Shown: in pieces, positions 16,671 through 26,243 of the stretch
Layout of the letters: every line of letters begins with the position of its first letter
Numbering within the stretch: position 1 is the first letter of the stretch
Origin: an uncultured Lachnospiraceae bacterium
GTDB lineage: Bacteria > Bacillota > Clostridia > Lachnospirales > Lachnospiraceae
Length of the DNA stretch: 64,000 nucleotides
Reading direction: 5' to 3'
Assembly: GCA_910577275.1 (NCBI GenBank)
Contig: CAJTMW010000017.1
Location: 1 to 64,000 of the forward strand
The notes under the pieces: generated by a model
Databases searched by the model: none
Seen by the model: only the letters and a program-made list of their open reading frames with translations
Told to the model about the DNA's origin: nothing
Made by a program: the position numbers and the translations under genes

Positions 16671-17636
16671 ATGAGAGCCAGAATATGCGGTACAGGAAGC
16701 GCGCTTCCGAAGCGGGAAGTGAGCAACGATGAATTAAGTAAAATTATGGATACCTCCGACGAGTGGATAAGGAGCCGGACGGGAATCTGTTCCCGGCATC
16801 TGGCTGTGGAGGAAAGCCTTACCGGGCTTGCGGCAGAGGCGGCAAGGCAGGCGCTTTCGGAAGCCGGAATCGAGGCGGAGGAGCTGGATATGATTCTGGC
16901 GGCAACGCTTTCCGCGGATAAGCTTCTGCCTTCTCTTGCCTGCGAGTTGCAGCGGGAGCTTTCGGCGGAAAATGCCGTGGCCTTCGATATTAATGCGGCC
17001 TGCTCGGGTTTTATTTTTGCGCTGCAGACAGCGGACGCCTATATAAAAAGCGGTCAGTATGATAAAATTCTTGTGGTGGGCGGAGAAATTCTGTCAAAGC
17101 TCATGGACTGGAACGACCGTTCCACCTGCGTGCTGTTTGGCGACGGCGCCGGAGCGGCGGTGGTGAGAGCCGATAAGGATTATGGAATTCTGGGCAGCGT
17201 GCAGGGCTCCGACGGGGCAAGGGGAGAGGTCCTTATGTGCGAGGACAGAAAGAACAACAATCCTTATGTAAGTAACGGGAAGGAATTGTCCTATGTGTCC
17301 ATGGACGGACAGGAGGTTTATAAATTTGCTGTGCGGACAGTACCCGAAGCTATTTTGAAGGCAACGGAAAAGGCGGGGATTTCTGTGGACGAGGTTGACC
17401 TTTTTATCCTGCATCAGGCAAATATCCGTATCCTTCAGTCTGTCTCGAAGCGGCTTAGGATTCCCATGGAAAAAATCCCCATAAATTTGCACAAATGCGG
17501 AAATATTTCTGCAGGAAGCGTTCCGATTCTGTTGGATTTCGTCAACCGCCGTGGTATGATAAAAAAAGGAGACAAAATTGTGCTTGCCGGATTTGGCGCC
17601 GGCCTGACCTGGGGCGCGTCGGTGCTTCGCTGGTAA
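16671..17636 (+). CDS. fabH: Beta-ketoacyl-ACP synthase III
   Basis: Starts fatty acid synthesis by condensing acyl-CoA with malonyl-ACP. 321 aa with Cys111 (AACSGF), His in ILHQANIR and Asn in CGNISAGS. ATG 16671 is chosen: GAGGA lies 5 bases upstream, whereas the open extension to a GTG at 16659 has none. The position near the end of the operon, rather than before acpP, differs from several Firmicutes. Confidence 0.95.
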   Translation: MRARICGTGSALPKREVSNDELSKIMDTSDEWIRSRTGICSRHLAVEESLTGLAAEAARQALSEAGIEAEELDMILAATLSADKLLPSLACELQRELSAENAVAFDINAACSGFIFALQTADAYIKSGQYDKILVVGGEILSKLMDWNDRSTCVLFGDGAGAAVVRADKDYGILGSVQGSDGARGEVLMCEDRKNNNPYVSNGKELSYVSMDGQEVYKFAVRTVPEAILKATEKAGISVDEVDLFILHQANIRILQSVSKRLRIPMEKIPINLHKCGNISAGSVPILLDFVNRRGMIKKGDKIVLAGFGAGLTWGASVLRW

Positions 17637-17641
17637 AGACG

Positions 17642-17760
17642 GATGCCGGTTACGGCGCATTGGCGCTTTGCTGGTCAGGCAGATGCCGGTTACGGCACTT
17701 TGGCGATTTGACAGCAGGAAGTCCTGCAGGCGCTTTGCGGGGGACAGTCAGGCAGATGCC
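17642..17760 (+). repeat. Degenerate direct repeats between fabH and the marR gene
   Basis: GATGCCGGTTACGGC occurs at 17642-17656 and 17682-17696 (40-base period), with a partial third GATGCC at 17755. GGCGCTTTGC and GTCAGGCAGATGCCG each occur twice in the same 130 bases. No coding frame explains them. Confidence 0.6.
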
Positions 17761-17774
17761 GCTACAGGGCAGGA

Positions 17775-18242
17775 ATGGAGCAGAAGATGGAAAAAACGGA
17801 TATCACAGAGCAGACGCTGAATGAATTGCTGGTCAGGCATTTTAAAAATATCATGGAGATTGAAGAAAAATATCTGATTTCACCGGAATTCAAAGATATC
17901 AGTGTAAATGACATGCATGTCATTGAAGCAATCGGACTTGACGAGCCCAAAATGATGTCCACGGTGGCAAAGCTGATGGCCGTCACCACAGGAACGCTTA
18001 CAAAGTCCATAGACGGTCTTTATGATAAGGGGTATGTGACAAGGGAGCGGGGCGAAAAGGATAAACGGGTGGTTTTCGTGTCGCTCACGGAAAAGGGGAA
18101 GAAGGCGTACTTCCATCACCAGACTTTCCATACGGAAATGATTGCCCGGATTAAGGATGGGCTGAGCGAGCAGGAAATCGAAGTAGTGATTCGGGTGCTG
18201 GCGCGGATGAACGATTATTTTAAAAAGATATATGAGATGTAA
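17775..18242 (+). CDS. MarR family regulator, probable FabT-type repressor of fab genes
   Basis: 155-aa winged-helix protein: DMHVIEAIGLDEPKMMSTVA, KLMAVTTGTLTKSIDGLYDK recognition helix, then the wing GYVTRERGEKDKRVVFVSLT. Last gene of the fab operon. FabT homologues are MarR proteins that bind TTTGA/TCAAA dyads in front of fab genes with long-chain acyl-ACP as corepressor; such dyads stand at 9958-10004. Start at 17775 is uncertain; ATG 17787 is also possible. FabT identity is inferred from context. Confidence 0.82.
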   Translation: MEQKMEKTDITEQTLNELLVRHFKNIMEIEEKYLISPEFKDISVNDMHVIEAIGLDEPKMMSTVAKLMAVTTGTLTKSIDGLYDKGYVTRERGEKDKRVVFVSLTEKGKKAYFHHQTFHTEMIARIKDGLSEQEIEVVIRVLARMNDYFKKIYEM

Positions 18243-18244
18243 TC

Positions 18245-18275
18245 ATAAGCAGTCTTGTTTCTCAGGACTGCTTAT
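18245..18275 (+). terminator. Hairpin after the fab operon
   Basis: ATAAGCAGTC (18245-18254) and GACTGCTTAT (18266-18275), a perfect 10-bp stem with an 11-base loop, directly after the marR stop. Confidence 0.65.
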
Positions 18276-18284
18276 TGTAACAGG

Positions 18285-18333
18285 CGGCGCTTTCAGATTG
18301 GGGAATGGAATTTGAAAGCGCCGTATTCTTTTT
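18285..18333 (+). terminator. Second, stronger terminator after the fab operon
   Basis: CGGCGCTTTCA (18285-18295) and TGAAAGCGCCG (18313-18323), a perfect 11-bp stem with a 17-base loop, followed by TATTCTTTTT. The remainder of the gap to 18533 is A+T-rich leader without a promoter I could assign. Confidence 0.75.
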
Positions 18334-18533
18334 CAGATTTCATAATTTCCTTTCTAAACATGGTTGTTTTCGGTATATTTCCAATTTGTTTTCGTAATAC
18401 TCTTTATAGAAATTTCCACCCTTTTGTAGAAAATTGTCGTATTAAGCCAGTTGTGTTTCCTTTAAAATTAAAGTACAACAACAGTTCATTTAATATGGAG
18501 CGAAAGCTCATACGAAAGGAAAGGGATAAGGTT

Positions 18534-19910
18534 ATGAGAAAGAAAAGGGCAATTACAAGTATGTTGCTGGCGGCAGTATTATTGCTGGGTGGGTGCGGAA
18601 ACGGTGCACAGCAGACGGCGGAAGGCTCTGAGCCAGAGTCAGGTGCAGTGTCAGAAGAGGGAACGGTAGAAGAAAATGACAGTGCAGGAAAAGACGGGCA
18701 GAATGCTGATGGGAAAAATTTTTCCGAGGCAGCTACGGTTACTTTCTTTTCAACAGAAACTGACGCGGCTCTTGCAGCGCTTACCACATTGATTGACAAT
18801 TTTAATGCTGAAAATGAGTATAACATTACAGTAGAGATTTCAACTCCGTCAGATTATGAAACATTGATGAAAACGCGAATGGCTTCAAACAATCTGCCCG
18901 ACATATTTGGAACTCATGGATGGGCGGTCAGAAGATATGATGAATATTTATATGACCTGAGCGGTGAGAGCTGGGCGGGCAGCGTAGATGACGGAATACG
19001 GAATATCATCACGGATGAAAGCGGAAAGCTCTGTGCGCTTCCTTTAGGACAGGCTATAGAAGGTATACAGTTTAATAAAGATGTATTAGATACCTATGGC
19101 ATCAATCCCTTAGAATTGGATACTTGGGATAAGTTTGTGGCAGCTCTTGAAAAAATCCGTGATGAGAGCAATGGAGAAGTGGCGCCTATGTTTCTTGCCG
19201 GTTCTGAAGTAGGAATTACAGGATTTTTTACAAATTCGCTTTGCGCTGTAAATGTAGGCGGGAATGAGGCAGCAGGTGCCAATGCCCTTCTGCACGGAGA
19301 AGAGTTTGACTGGAAATATGTGGCGCAGGTGATGCAGGCATACAAAGATTTGGCAGACAATGAATTGTTTAACGACGGCTATATGACGGCGCAGGTGCCG
19401 GATATGATAGAAGCAATTGCAACGGGGAAATGCGCTTTTATTTTCCTTGGGACACAGGTAATGGAAGGTGCGTCAGCGGCGAATCCTGACCTCAATTGGG
19501 GATTTATGCCTTATCCGGCAATGTCTGATTTGGGAGCCACGGAACCGGCATTTGTAAACGGAGAGCAGGGTACTTATGGAATCTGGAAAGACAGTCCGAA
19601 TCTGGAAGTAGCCCGGAAAGTACTGGAATATCTGGCACAGCCTGAAAATATTGCTTATTATTGCAATAACAGTGGGAAACCGGCCGGCATTGACGGTGTG
19701 GAACTGGAGCTGGCGGAAAAAAATGAATACTATGGTATTTTTACAGATGTGAAGGCGGTAGGGCAATTTGACAGAACATATCTTCCCAATGGGCTTTTCG
19801 ATGTAATGGGCGATGCACAGGCAAAGGTGCTTATGGGAAGCATTGATGCAGAGGAAGGAGCCAAAATGATGCAGGAGGAATATGACAGGCTGTTTGGAAA
19901 AGCGGAGTGA
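18534..19910 (+). CDS. Sugar ABC transporter solute-binding lipoprotein (family 1)
   Basis: 458-aa extracellular solute-binding protein. Signal peptide MRKKRAITSMLLAAVLLLGG with a lipobox Cys about residue 21, an acidic linker, then a family 1 binding fold (TTLIDNFNAENEYNITVEIS; YLAQPENIAYYCNN). The frame is open far upstream to 18255, but the signal peptide and AGGAAAGGGATAAGG fix the start at 18534. It is followed by two permeases, a YesM-type kinase and an AraC response regulator, so it probably delivers an oligosaccharide or similar solute. Ligand unknown. Confidence 0.9.
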   Translation: MRKKRAITSMLLAAVLLLGGCGNGAQQTAEGSEPESGAVSEEGTVEENDSAGKDGQNADGKNFSEAATVTFFSTETDAALAALTTLIDNFNAENEYNITVEISTPSDYETLMKTRMASNNLPDIFGTHGWAVRRYDEYLYDLSGESWAGSVDDGIRNIITDESGKLCALPLGQAIEGIQFNKDVLDTYGINPLELDTWDKFVAALEKIRDESNGEVAPMFLAGSEVGITGFFTNSLCAVNVGGNEAAGANALLHGEEFDWKYVAQVMQAYKDLADNELFNDGYMTAQVPDMIEAIATGKCAFIFLGTQVMEGASAANPDLNWGFMPYPAMSDLGATEPAFVNGEQGTYGIWKDSPNLEVARKVLEYLAQPENIAYYCNNSGKPAGIDGVELELAEKNEYYGIFTDVKAVGQFDRTYLPNGLFDVMGDAQAKVLMGSIDAEEGAKMMQEEYDRLFGKAE

Positions 19911-19935
19911 TTATAACTATTAAAGGATAGTGCGT

Positions 19936-20844
19936 ATGAAAAGGAAAAGGGAAATTTCAAAATCTGCTTTTCATACATGGAAAAAAGGGATGATGATGAA
20001 TTTAATGTATTTGCCTGCACTGGCAATGATGATATTTTTCATCATCTTCCCTTTTATGAAAGGGATAAAGGTATCGTTTACAGACTGGAACGGCTATTCC
20101 CAGAATAGTAACTGGGTGGGATGGGATAATTATGTCAGGCTGTTTCGTGAAAGAGATATGATAAGCACAATTTTGAATACATTAATTTATGGTTTTGGTA
20201 GTACAATTCTGCAAAATATATTGGGAATATCCTATGCGCTGTTATTGGATAAAAAACTGCGTGGCAGTAATCTTGTGCGGACAATCGTCTATATGCCGAC
20301 GATGATAAGCGGTCTGATTATGGGCTATATCTGGTATTTTATGCTGAATTATAATAGCGGGGCATTAAGAGATGTTTTCGAGCTTTTTCATCTGGCGCCG
20401 GGAGATTTGCTGGCAAAGGGTAAAATTACAGTTGTCATTATTATGTTGGTCAATGTGTTCGCAGGGACCGGAACAGCCATGATATTTTATCAGGCGGGAC
20501 TGCAGACAATTTCGGAGGATTATTATGAGGCGGCCAGACTTGACGGAGCCGGCGGATGGAAATGCTTTCGGAAAATTACGCTGCCTCTTTTGATACCGTC
20601 TATTGAGTTTAATGTAGTATTGAATCTGATAGGTAGCTTTAAGCTGTTTGATATGATTAAATCACTTACAAATGGAGGACCGGCCGGAACAACGGAATCA
20701 CTGGCAACAATGATGTACCGGCTGTATTTTTCCAGGGAACAGGCGGGATATGCATCGGCTCTTGGTAATGTGATGACGGTAATGATTGTAATTATCAGCT
20801 TAACGGCGCTCATGATTCTCCGAAGAAAGGAGGTGGAGGCCTGA
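19936..20844 (+). CDS. Carbohydrate ABC transporter permease (MalF/UgpA type)
   Basis: 302-aa inner membrane permease with about six hydrophobic helices and the EAA loop contacting the ATPase (YYEAARLDGAGGWKCFRKIT). ATG 19936 has AAAGGA 8 bases upstream; the in-frame GTG at 19930 is too close to it. Stop and start overlap with the next permease (TGATG). No ATP-binding subunit is encoded here. Confidence 0.93.
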   Translation: MKRKREISKSAFHTWKKGMMMNLMYLPALAMMIFFIIFPFMKGIKVSFTDWNGYSQNSNWVGWDNYVRLFRERDMISTILNTLIYGFGSTILQNILGISYALLLDKKLRGSNLVRTIVYMPTMISGLIMGYIWYFMLNYNSGALRDVFELFHLAPGDLLAKGKITVVIIMLVNVFAGTGTAMIFYQAGLQTISEDYYEAARLDGAGGWKCFRKITLPLLIPSIEFNVVLNLIGSFKLFDMIKSLTNGGPAGTTESLATMMYRLYFSREQAGYASALGNVMTVMIVIISLTALMILRRKEVEA

Positions 20845-21662
20845 TGCGGGAAAAAAAGAAGTATATCGGTAGCCGGATTTTGATTATACTTCTGGGATTT
20901 ATCTATTTGGTTCCGTTTTATATATTGGTTGTGATGTCGTTAAAGCGTCAGAATGATTATACGTCAAAATGGCTTTTGCCGAATTACTTTACACTGGAGA
21001 ATTATATTAATGCGTGGAACTCGGCAAATATTCCGAGAGCGCTGACCAATAATCTGATAATTATGGTAGGGGTGGTGTGCCTGTCTGTTTTCATTGGCGC
21101 GATGGCATCGTACCCGCTGGCAAGACGTAAAACTAAAATAAACAATACAATTTATGCAGTGATAATTTCTCTGATTGTGTTGCCTTCCATTTCAATTTCA
21201 GCCAATCTTTATAAGGTTATGATTGACATTAAGGCTATCGATACTTATTGGGGAATTATTCTGGTTATCACGGCTTTCAGCCTCCCAATGGTAATTTTTC
21301 TTTATACAGGCTTTATTTCTACCATACCCCGGGAACTGGAAGAAGCGGCAATGATTGACGGATGCAACAGGTTTACAGCATTTTTCCGGATTATTCTGCC
21401 TCTTTTGAAAAGTTCAACAATTACAGTTGTCATATTTACCGGGCAGGCAGCGTGGAATGATTATGCGTTTGCATTGCTTTATCTGCAGTCGCCGGAAAAG
21501 CAAAACATGACGCTTACGATTTCTACTTTTTTTTCCGAATACCATCTGGAACTGGGATGGATGTCGGCAGGATGTATTATTAACGCGCTTCCGCTGATAA
21601 TTGTATTTTTCTGTTGTCAGAAGTACTTTATCAGAGGATTGACGGACGGGGCTGTAAAGTAA
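20844..21662 (+). CDS. Carbohydrate ABC transporter permease (MalG/UgpE type)
   Basis: 272-aa permease, six hydrophobic segments, EAA loop LEEAAMIDGCNRFTAFFRII. ATG 20844 overlaps the previous stop by one base, with AAAGGAGGTGG upstream: translationally coupled heterodimer partner of the preceding permease. Confidence 0.93.
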   Translation: MREKKKYIGSRILIILLGFIYLVPFYILVVMSLKRQNDYTSKWLLPNYFTLENYINAWNSANIPRALTNNLIIMVGVVCLSVFIGAMASYPLARRKTKINNTIYAVIISLIVLPSISISANLYKVMIDIKAIDTYWGIILVITAFSLPMVIFLYTGFISTIPRELEEAAMIDGCNRFTAFFRIILPLLKSSTITVVIFTGQAAWNDYAFALLYLQSPEKQNMTLTISTFFSEYHLELGWMSAGCIINALPLIIVFFCCQKYFIRGLTDGAVK

Positions 21663-21678
21663 AAGGAAAGGGGATGTT

Positions 21679-23457
21679 TTGTCAAACCGGATGATGACTG
21701 GATTTTTTCGCCGAATCAAATCGGTACAATTTAAACTGATTGCAGTATTTTTATTTTCTGTACTGCTTCCGCTGATAATACTGATTGCGGTTCTCCCGGT
21801 CTGGTTTACAGACAGAATGGAAAAAAATGCGCGTATATCGGCTGAAGGCACAGTTGCGTCAATCAGCAAAAATGTGGAAATTTATTTAAATGATTTGGAA
21901 AACATTACTCTGATTCCTTATATTAATGACAGTGTAATGATGGCGCTTCAGAAAAAGAAGAAGTTTTTAAATCTGGAAATTCCGGAAGAAGAGATGTATG
22001 AAATTAACCGGGCCCTTACTTATGAGCTGCCGCTGTACTTTCAACTGATGCGCAACGATATTTCCGAGCTACTTATCTTACCTGAGGATGGAAGTGTTTA
22101 TCTGACGTCGGTAAATTCGTCCTATTATGAAAAGGAATATGATTATCGGAGTCAGGAATGGTATCAGCAAGCAGTGAAAGCGGAAGGCAGAGCAATCTTT
22201 ATCGGAAATCATAGACAGGATTATATACAAAATCCAAAAGCAGAAGGCGTTATTTCTGTAGTAAGACAAATCCGGGATGTGGAAACCCAGGAAGCTCTGG
22301 CGGTAGTTATGTCGGATACGGAGACGGACATACTTGAAAGGATATTAGAGTCTGTGACTTTCAATGAGGGAAGCTGGTGCTTTATTCTGGATGACAGGCA
22401 TAGTATTGTCTGCGGAAGTGGAGAGGCCGATAAAAATTTACTGGAAGCTGTGCAAAGCCGGAAAAATCCGGAGGATTTTTCAATTCCCGGATATTTGGCT
22501 GTCAGTTGTGCCGTGGAGGGTACCAGATGGCAGGTGGTGGCGCTTTTATCAAGGCATGAAGTGTTTCGGCAGTCGCGGTTTGTATATCTGCTGGGAGGAG
22601 CCTTTATCATTCTATATTTGTTTGTGGGAAGTATGCTCTTTTCCAATTTTTCACGATATGTGACAAAACCGCTGGCAAAGCTGTCGGAAACCATGCAGAA
22701 AGTACAGAAAGGGGACATGAATGTTGTCTGCCGGATTGAATCAGAGGATGAGATTGCGGAACTTGGCAGGAACTTCAACAGAATGCTCAGTCAGATAAAC
22801 GAGCTGATTGAAAAGGAGTATAAAGCGGTGCTTGCGCAGAAAGATATGGAATATTATGCGCTTTCTTCACAAATTCAGCCGCATTTTATTTATAATGTGC
22901 TGAATAATCTGGTAGGACTGAACCGCGCAGGAGAAAAGGAAACATTGGAAAAAACAGTATTGTCCCTGACAGATATTCTGCGTTATATGCTTGACCACAG
23001 TGATATGGTAAAAGTTTCAGTGGAGCTGGATGTCATTGAAAAATATTGCGAACTGCAAAAACTCAGGTTTGGAGAAAGGCTTGAATACGTAATTACCTGT
23101 GAAAAGGAGTATCATTCCTGCAAGATTCCCAGACTTATTTTACAGCCGATTGTGGAAAATGCAATTCTGCATGGAATTGAGCCGTTAAAAAATGGCGGTA
23201 CGGTGACGGTATTGGGAGAGAATGTGCGGGAATCTGGAAAAGGATATTTGATGTTTACCATTTCCGATAACGGGGTCGGGTTTGATACGGAGCTTATAAA
23301 CGTGGATAACAGTGTGGGGATTAAAAATATCCGTAACAGGCTGGCGCTTGTATATCAGGGAGCGACATTTGAAATGGAAAGTACTGCGGAAACCGGAACC
23401 TGTGTGAGAATCCGGATTCCGGAGGAGGAACTGGAAAATGAGAATTGTGATAGCTGA
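21679..23457 (+). CDS. YesM-type sensor histidine kinase (TTG start)
   Basis: 592-aa membrane kinase. Transmembrane helix 1 at about residues 18-38, an extracytoplasmic Cache-like sensor domain to about 300, transmembrane helix 2 near 302-325, a HAMP domain, a His_kinase domain with phospho-His402 (SQIQPHFIYNVLNNL), and an ATPase with NAILHG and DNGVGF. TTG 21679 fits AAAGGGG 5 bases upstream; the first in-frame ATG (21691) is too far. Probably senses the sugar bound by the adjacent importer and phosphorylates the next gene product. Confidence 0.9.
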   Translation: MSNRMMTGFFRRIKSVQFKLIAVFLFSVLLPLIILIAVLPVWFTDRMEKNARISAEGTVASISKNVEIYLNDLENITLIPYINDSVMMALQKKKKFLNLEIPEEEMYEINRALTYELPLYFQLMRNDISELLILPEDGSVYLTSVNSSYYEKEYDYRSQEWYQQAVKAEGRAIFIGNHRQDYIQNPKAEGVISVVRQIRDVETQEALAVVMSDTETDILERILESVTFNEGSWCFILDDRHSIVCGSGEADKNLLEAVQSRKNPEDFSIPGYLAVSCAVEGTRWQVVALLSRHEVFRQSRFVYLLGGAFIILYLFVGSMLFSNFSRYVTKPLAKLSETMQKVQKGDMNVVCRIESEDEIAELGRNFNRMLSQINELIEKEYKAVLAQKDMEYYALSSQIQPHFIYNVLNNLVGLNRAGEKETLEKTVLSLTDILRYMLDHSDMVKVSVELDVIEKYCELQKLRFGERLEYVITCEKEYHSCKIPRLILQPIVENAILHGIEPLKNGGTVTVLGENVRESGKGYLMFTISDNGVGFDTELINVDNSVGIKNIRNRLALVYQGATFEMESTAETGTCVRIRIPEEELENENCDS

Positions 23458-24946
23458 TGATGAGCAATGGGTGAGAACCGCATTAAAGGAAATGCTTTTG
23501 GAGGCAGACTCCGGTACAGAAATCGTGGGTGAAGCCTTAAATGGCAGTCATATGGCAAAACTGGCAGAAGAAGAACAACCGGATGTCGTGTTTGTGGATA
23601 TCCGTATGCCTGAAATGAACGGTTTGGAGGGAATAGCATCAGCCAGAGACAAAAGCCCTGAAACAATATGGGTTATTCTGAGCGGATATTCCGATTTTCA
23701 GTATGCTCAGGAGGCAATTCGGCTGGGAGTGCAGGAATATTTGTTAAAACCGGTAAGTCCTGAAAAATTGCGTGAAACACTGTTAAATGTGCAGAAACTG
23801 AAATTTGCAAGAAAAACAAACAGAAATACGGATTTTCGGAATTGGCTTATTTCCAGTTTTTATATGGAAGGACAGGATGAAAAGAGCGGAGATTTCCGTA
23901 AGCTGCAGATGATGGGCATGCTATTGTATTTTGATACCTGGGTAGAACCGGAGGAAAGGGAGAGGTATCAGGAAAGGGTGACGAAGCTGCTGGAAAAGCG
24001 TGCAGTAGAGCTGGAGCAGTATGGAAACGTATATTGCGCTTATTTCATGCCACAGCAGCAAAAAATGATACTGGCAACAGGCATAGGAACGGGGGTGGGA
24101 AAGGAACGAAAAGAGGATATAGAGGAGTGGTTTGAGTCTCTTCAAAAGGAATTTTTTAAGGTGTCGGATAAACATTGTACTCTCATGGGAATTTATACAA
24201 AATGGTGTGACAGTGTGACAGAGATGGTTGACTGCATGAACCGTGAGGAATGGGTTGAATATTGCAGAATTATGGCTGCGCCTGACCGGATTTGGTATTT
24301 TGAGGAGCTGGGAAAAAACAGAAAATCCATACAGCCATGTAAGGTACGTATGTGCGAGAGGCTTATGCATATTGCAAAAGGGATGCATGAGGGGTCTTAT
24401 CTGCATTTTATCGATTGTGTTGTAAAGGCAGAAAAGGAATGGGTGAGCTGTCAGGCACAAACAAATGCGACAGAGTATGCTAATATGAAACATTATCTGG
24501 CGGTTATTACCGGAATTAACCGTTTTATGACAAAGGATGAGTTTCGGAGTATGGAAATGGGGAAGGTACTCGCGTTTATCCGGGAGAATGCGAGGCAGGT
24601 TCTGGCCAGAGGGAAGGCAGGACAAAAAGAAGAAGACGTAATAAAACTGGCGGAAGACTATATTCTCGGACATTTTGGAGAGGATATCAGCGTTTCACAG
24701 GTGGCATTGCAGTTATCGCTGACACCTAATTACCTGAGTGCTCTTTTCCACAAAAAAACAGGGACTACTTTTGTGAAATACCTCACACGGGTCAGAATGC
24801 GTGAGGCAGAAAAGCTGCTGCAGAGCACGAAACTTCCGGTTTGGAGGATTGCAGAAAAAACCGGTTTTTCCGATACACGGTATTTTACAAAAATATTTAA
24901 AGATTACTATGGAATACTTCCGTCTGAATATGGAAACAGAATTTGA
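23438..24946 (+). CDS. Response regulator with AraC DNA-binding domain (YesN type)
   Basis: 502 aa: receiver domain with acidic pair DDE near residues 7-9, phospho-Asp54 (VFVDIRMPEMNG) and Lys of LLKPVSP, a long middle region, and a C-terminal AraC double helix-turn-helix (DISVSQVALQLSLTPNYLSA; GFSDTRYFTKIFKDYYG). Overlaps the kinase gene by 20 bases. Expected to control the upstream importer and the following M24-like genes. Confidence 0.92.
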   Translation: MRIVIADDEQWVRTALKEMLLEADSGTEIVGEALNGSHMAKLAEEEQPDVVFVDIRMPEMNGLEGIASARDKSPETIWVILSGYSDFQYAQEAIRLGVQEYLLKPVSPEKLRETLLNVQKLKFARKTNRNTDFRNWLISSFYMEGQDEKSGDFRKLQMMGMLLYFDTWVEPEERERYQERVTKLLEKRAVELEQYGNVYCAYFMPQQQKMILATGIGTGVGKERKEDIEEWFESLQKEFFKVSDKHCTLMGIYTKWCDSVTEMVDCMNREEWVEYCRIMAAPDRIWYFEELGKNRKSIQPCKVRMCERLMHIAKGMHEGSYLHFIDCVVKAEKEWVSCQAQTNATEYANMKHYLAVITGINRFMTKDEFRSMEMGKVLAFIRENARQVLARGKAGQKEEDVIKLAEDYILGHFGEDISVSQVALQLSLTPNYLSALFHKKTGTTFVKYLTRVRMREAEKLLQSTKLPVWRIAEKTGFSDTRYFTKIFKDYYGILPSEYGNRI

Positions 24947-24985
24947 ATATCCATGTGACGAGACGGAAATAAAAAGGAGGAAAAG

Positions 24986-26227
24986 ATGATTTTAGAAGGA
25001 AAAAAGATGAGAGACCGTTATGAGCAGGTCGAAATGTATTCGCCACAGGAGTATATACGGCGGGCAGAAGTGGTGAGGCAGGAGATGAAAAGGAAAGGGG
25101 TGGAGGTACTTCTGATTTTAAACTGTACGGGCGAAGCCTATGACCACTGGTTGACAGGTAAAGAATTTCTGGATTATGTAATTGTACCGGCGAAGGGAGA
25201 AATTATAGGAGTGCTGCTCGATGAGATTGATGAATCCGGATTCGAAGACAACACGGAGCAGGTTGATTTTGGGCGCTACGTTCATCAAAGAGCTTTTACC
25301 ACACAGGCTCCGGGAGTTCGGTTTATACATCCGGTTTCTGAAAACAGAATAGCGGAATTAATCGCCGGATATAGTACGGAAAAGGTGGGATTGATTAATC
25401 CTGATTATATGTTCTGGAAATTGGATGAAGCGTTAAAAAACAAAATAGAAAGACTGGAATATGTAGATTTAACTATGGAAGTCGATTCCCAGAAAACAAG
25501 GAAAAGTGATGAAGAGTTGGAGTGTATCCGTATGGCAGGTATAGCTCAGGGGCAGATGATGGAGGCTTTGGAGCATATGCTCCGTCCAGGCAGGCATCTG
25601 AAGGAAATAAGGACTGAGGTAAGGGACCAGATTGTGAGCATGGGAGCCAGCGGGTTTTTACATTGTATGCTGATTAATCTGGGGAATCAGATGGAGATTG
25701 CACCGCCGTTTGACCCTTATTCTGATGACGAAATTATTAAAGAGGGAGACCGTTTTTTTGCATTGTATGAGAGCAATAGCTTTGGAGGACATTGTACGGC
25801 AATGGGGCGCGTGTTTATTCTCGGGGAGGCAACCGAGGAATATCGTCAGGCTATCCGCTTTGCAGTGGAGGTAAATGAATTTGCAGCTTCCAGAATGGTT
25901 CCGGGAAATACCCTGCGTAACATTGTAGCAGAGACAAGAAGTTTCGTTACATTAAAAGGACACAATCTGAAAAGAATGTGCTGGATGCATGGACTGTCTA
26001 CGGCAACCTATGGGGAACAGTTTGGAGTTAATGATATTTCTTATGACTGGCCGCTTACAGAAGGGGCGGTTCTTCATTGCCATCCTATTAGCAACCGCTA
26101 TATGCCATGGCTGGGAGGAGGCGCATGGGAAGAGGCGTGGGAGTTGAATACATATGTAGTTACACCGGAGGGTGGAAAGTCTCTTGTGAAATATCCGCTG
26201 GGATTAACAGAAATCGGATTAGACTAA
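24986..26227 (+). CDS. M24 (creatinase/aminopeptidase fold) protein lacking most metal ligands
   Basis: 413 aa with the Creatinase_N and pita-bread M24 domains of Xaa-Pro peptidases. At the positions where peptidases have Asp, Asp, His, Glu, Glu this protein reads FALYESNSFGG (no Asp), GHCTAMGR (no Asp), MHGLST (His kept), LHCHPISN (no Glu) and ELNTYVV (no Glu). It is thus unlikely to be a dimetal aminopeptidase; it may be a creatinase-like amidinohydrolase or a hydrolase with a different chemistry. ATG 24986 follows AAAGGAGGAAAAG. Seventeen bases separate it from a second, related gene. Confidence 0.85.
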   Translation: MILEGKKMRDRYEQVEMYSPQEYIRRAEVVRQEMKRKGVEVLLILNCTGEAYDHWLTGKEFLDYVIVPAKGEIIGVLLDEIDESGFEDNTEQVDFGRYVHQRAFTTQAPGVRFIHPVSENRIAELIAGYSTEKVGLINPDYMFWKLDEALKNKIERLEYVDLTMEVDSQKTRKSDEELECIRMAGIAQGQMMEALEHMLRPGRHLKEIRTEVRDQIVSMGASGFLHCMLINLGNQMEIAPPFDPYSDDEIIKEGDRFFALYESNSFGGHCTAMGRVFILGEATEEYRQAIRFAVEVNEFAASRMVPGNTLRNIVAETRSFVTLKGHNLKRMCWMHGLSTATYGEQFGVNDISYDWPLTEGAVLHCHPISNRYMPWLGGGAWEEAWELNTYVVTPEGGKSLVKYPLGLTEIGLD

Positions 26228-26243
26228 AGGAGGAGAATATAAG

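Noticed and set aside
17642..17760. CRISPR-like array
   Set aside because: Only two clear copies with imperfect units, no spacers of constant length and no cas genes.
18255..18533. 93-residue N-terminal extension of the binding protein
   Set aside because: It runs through the fab terminator hairpin, and the lipoprotein signal peptide begins at 18534.
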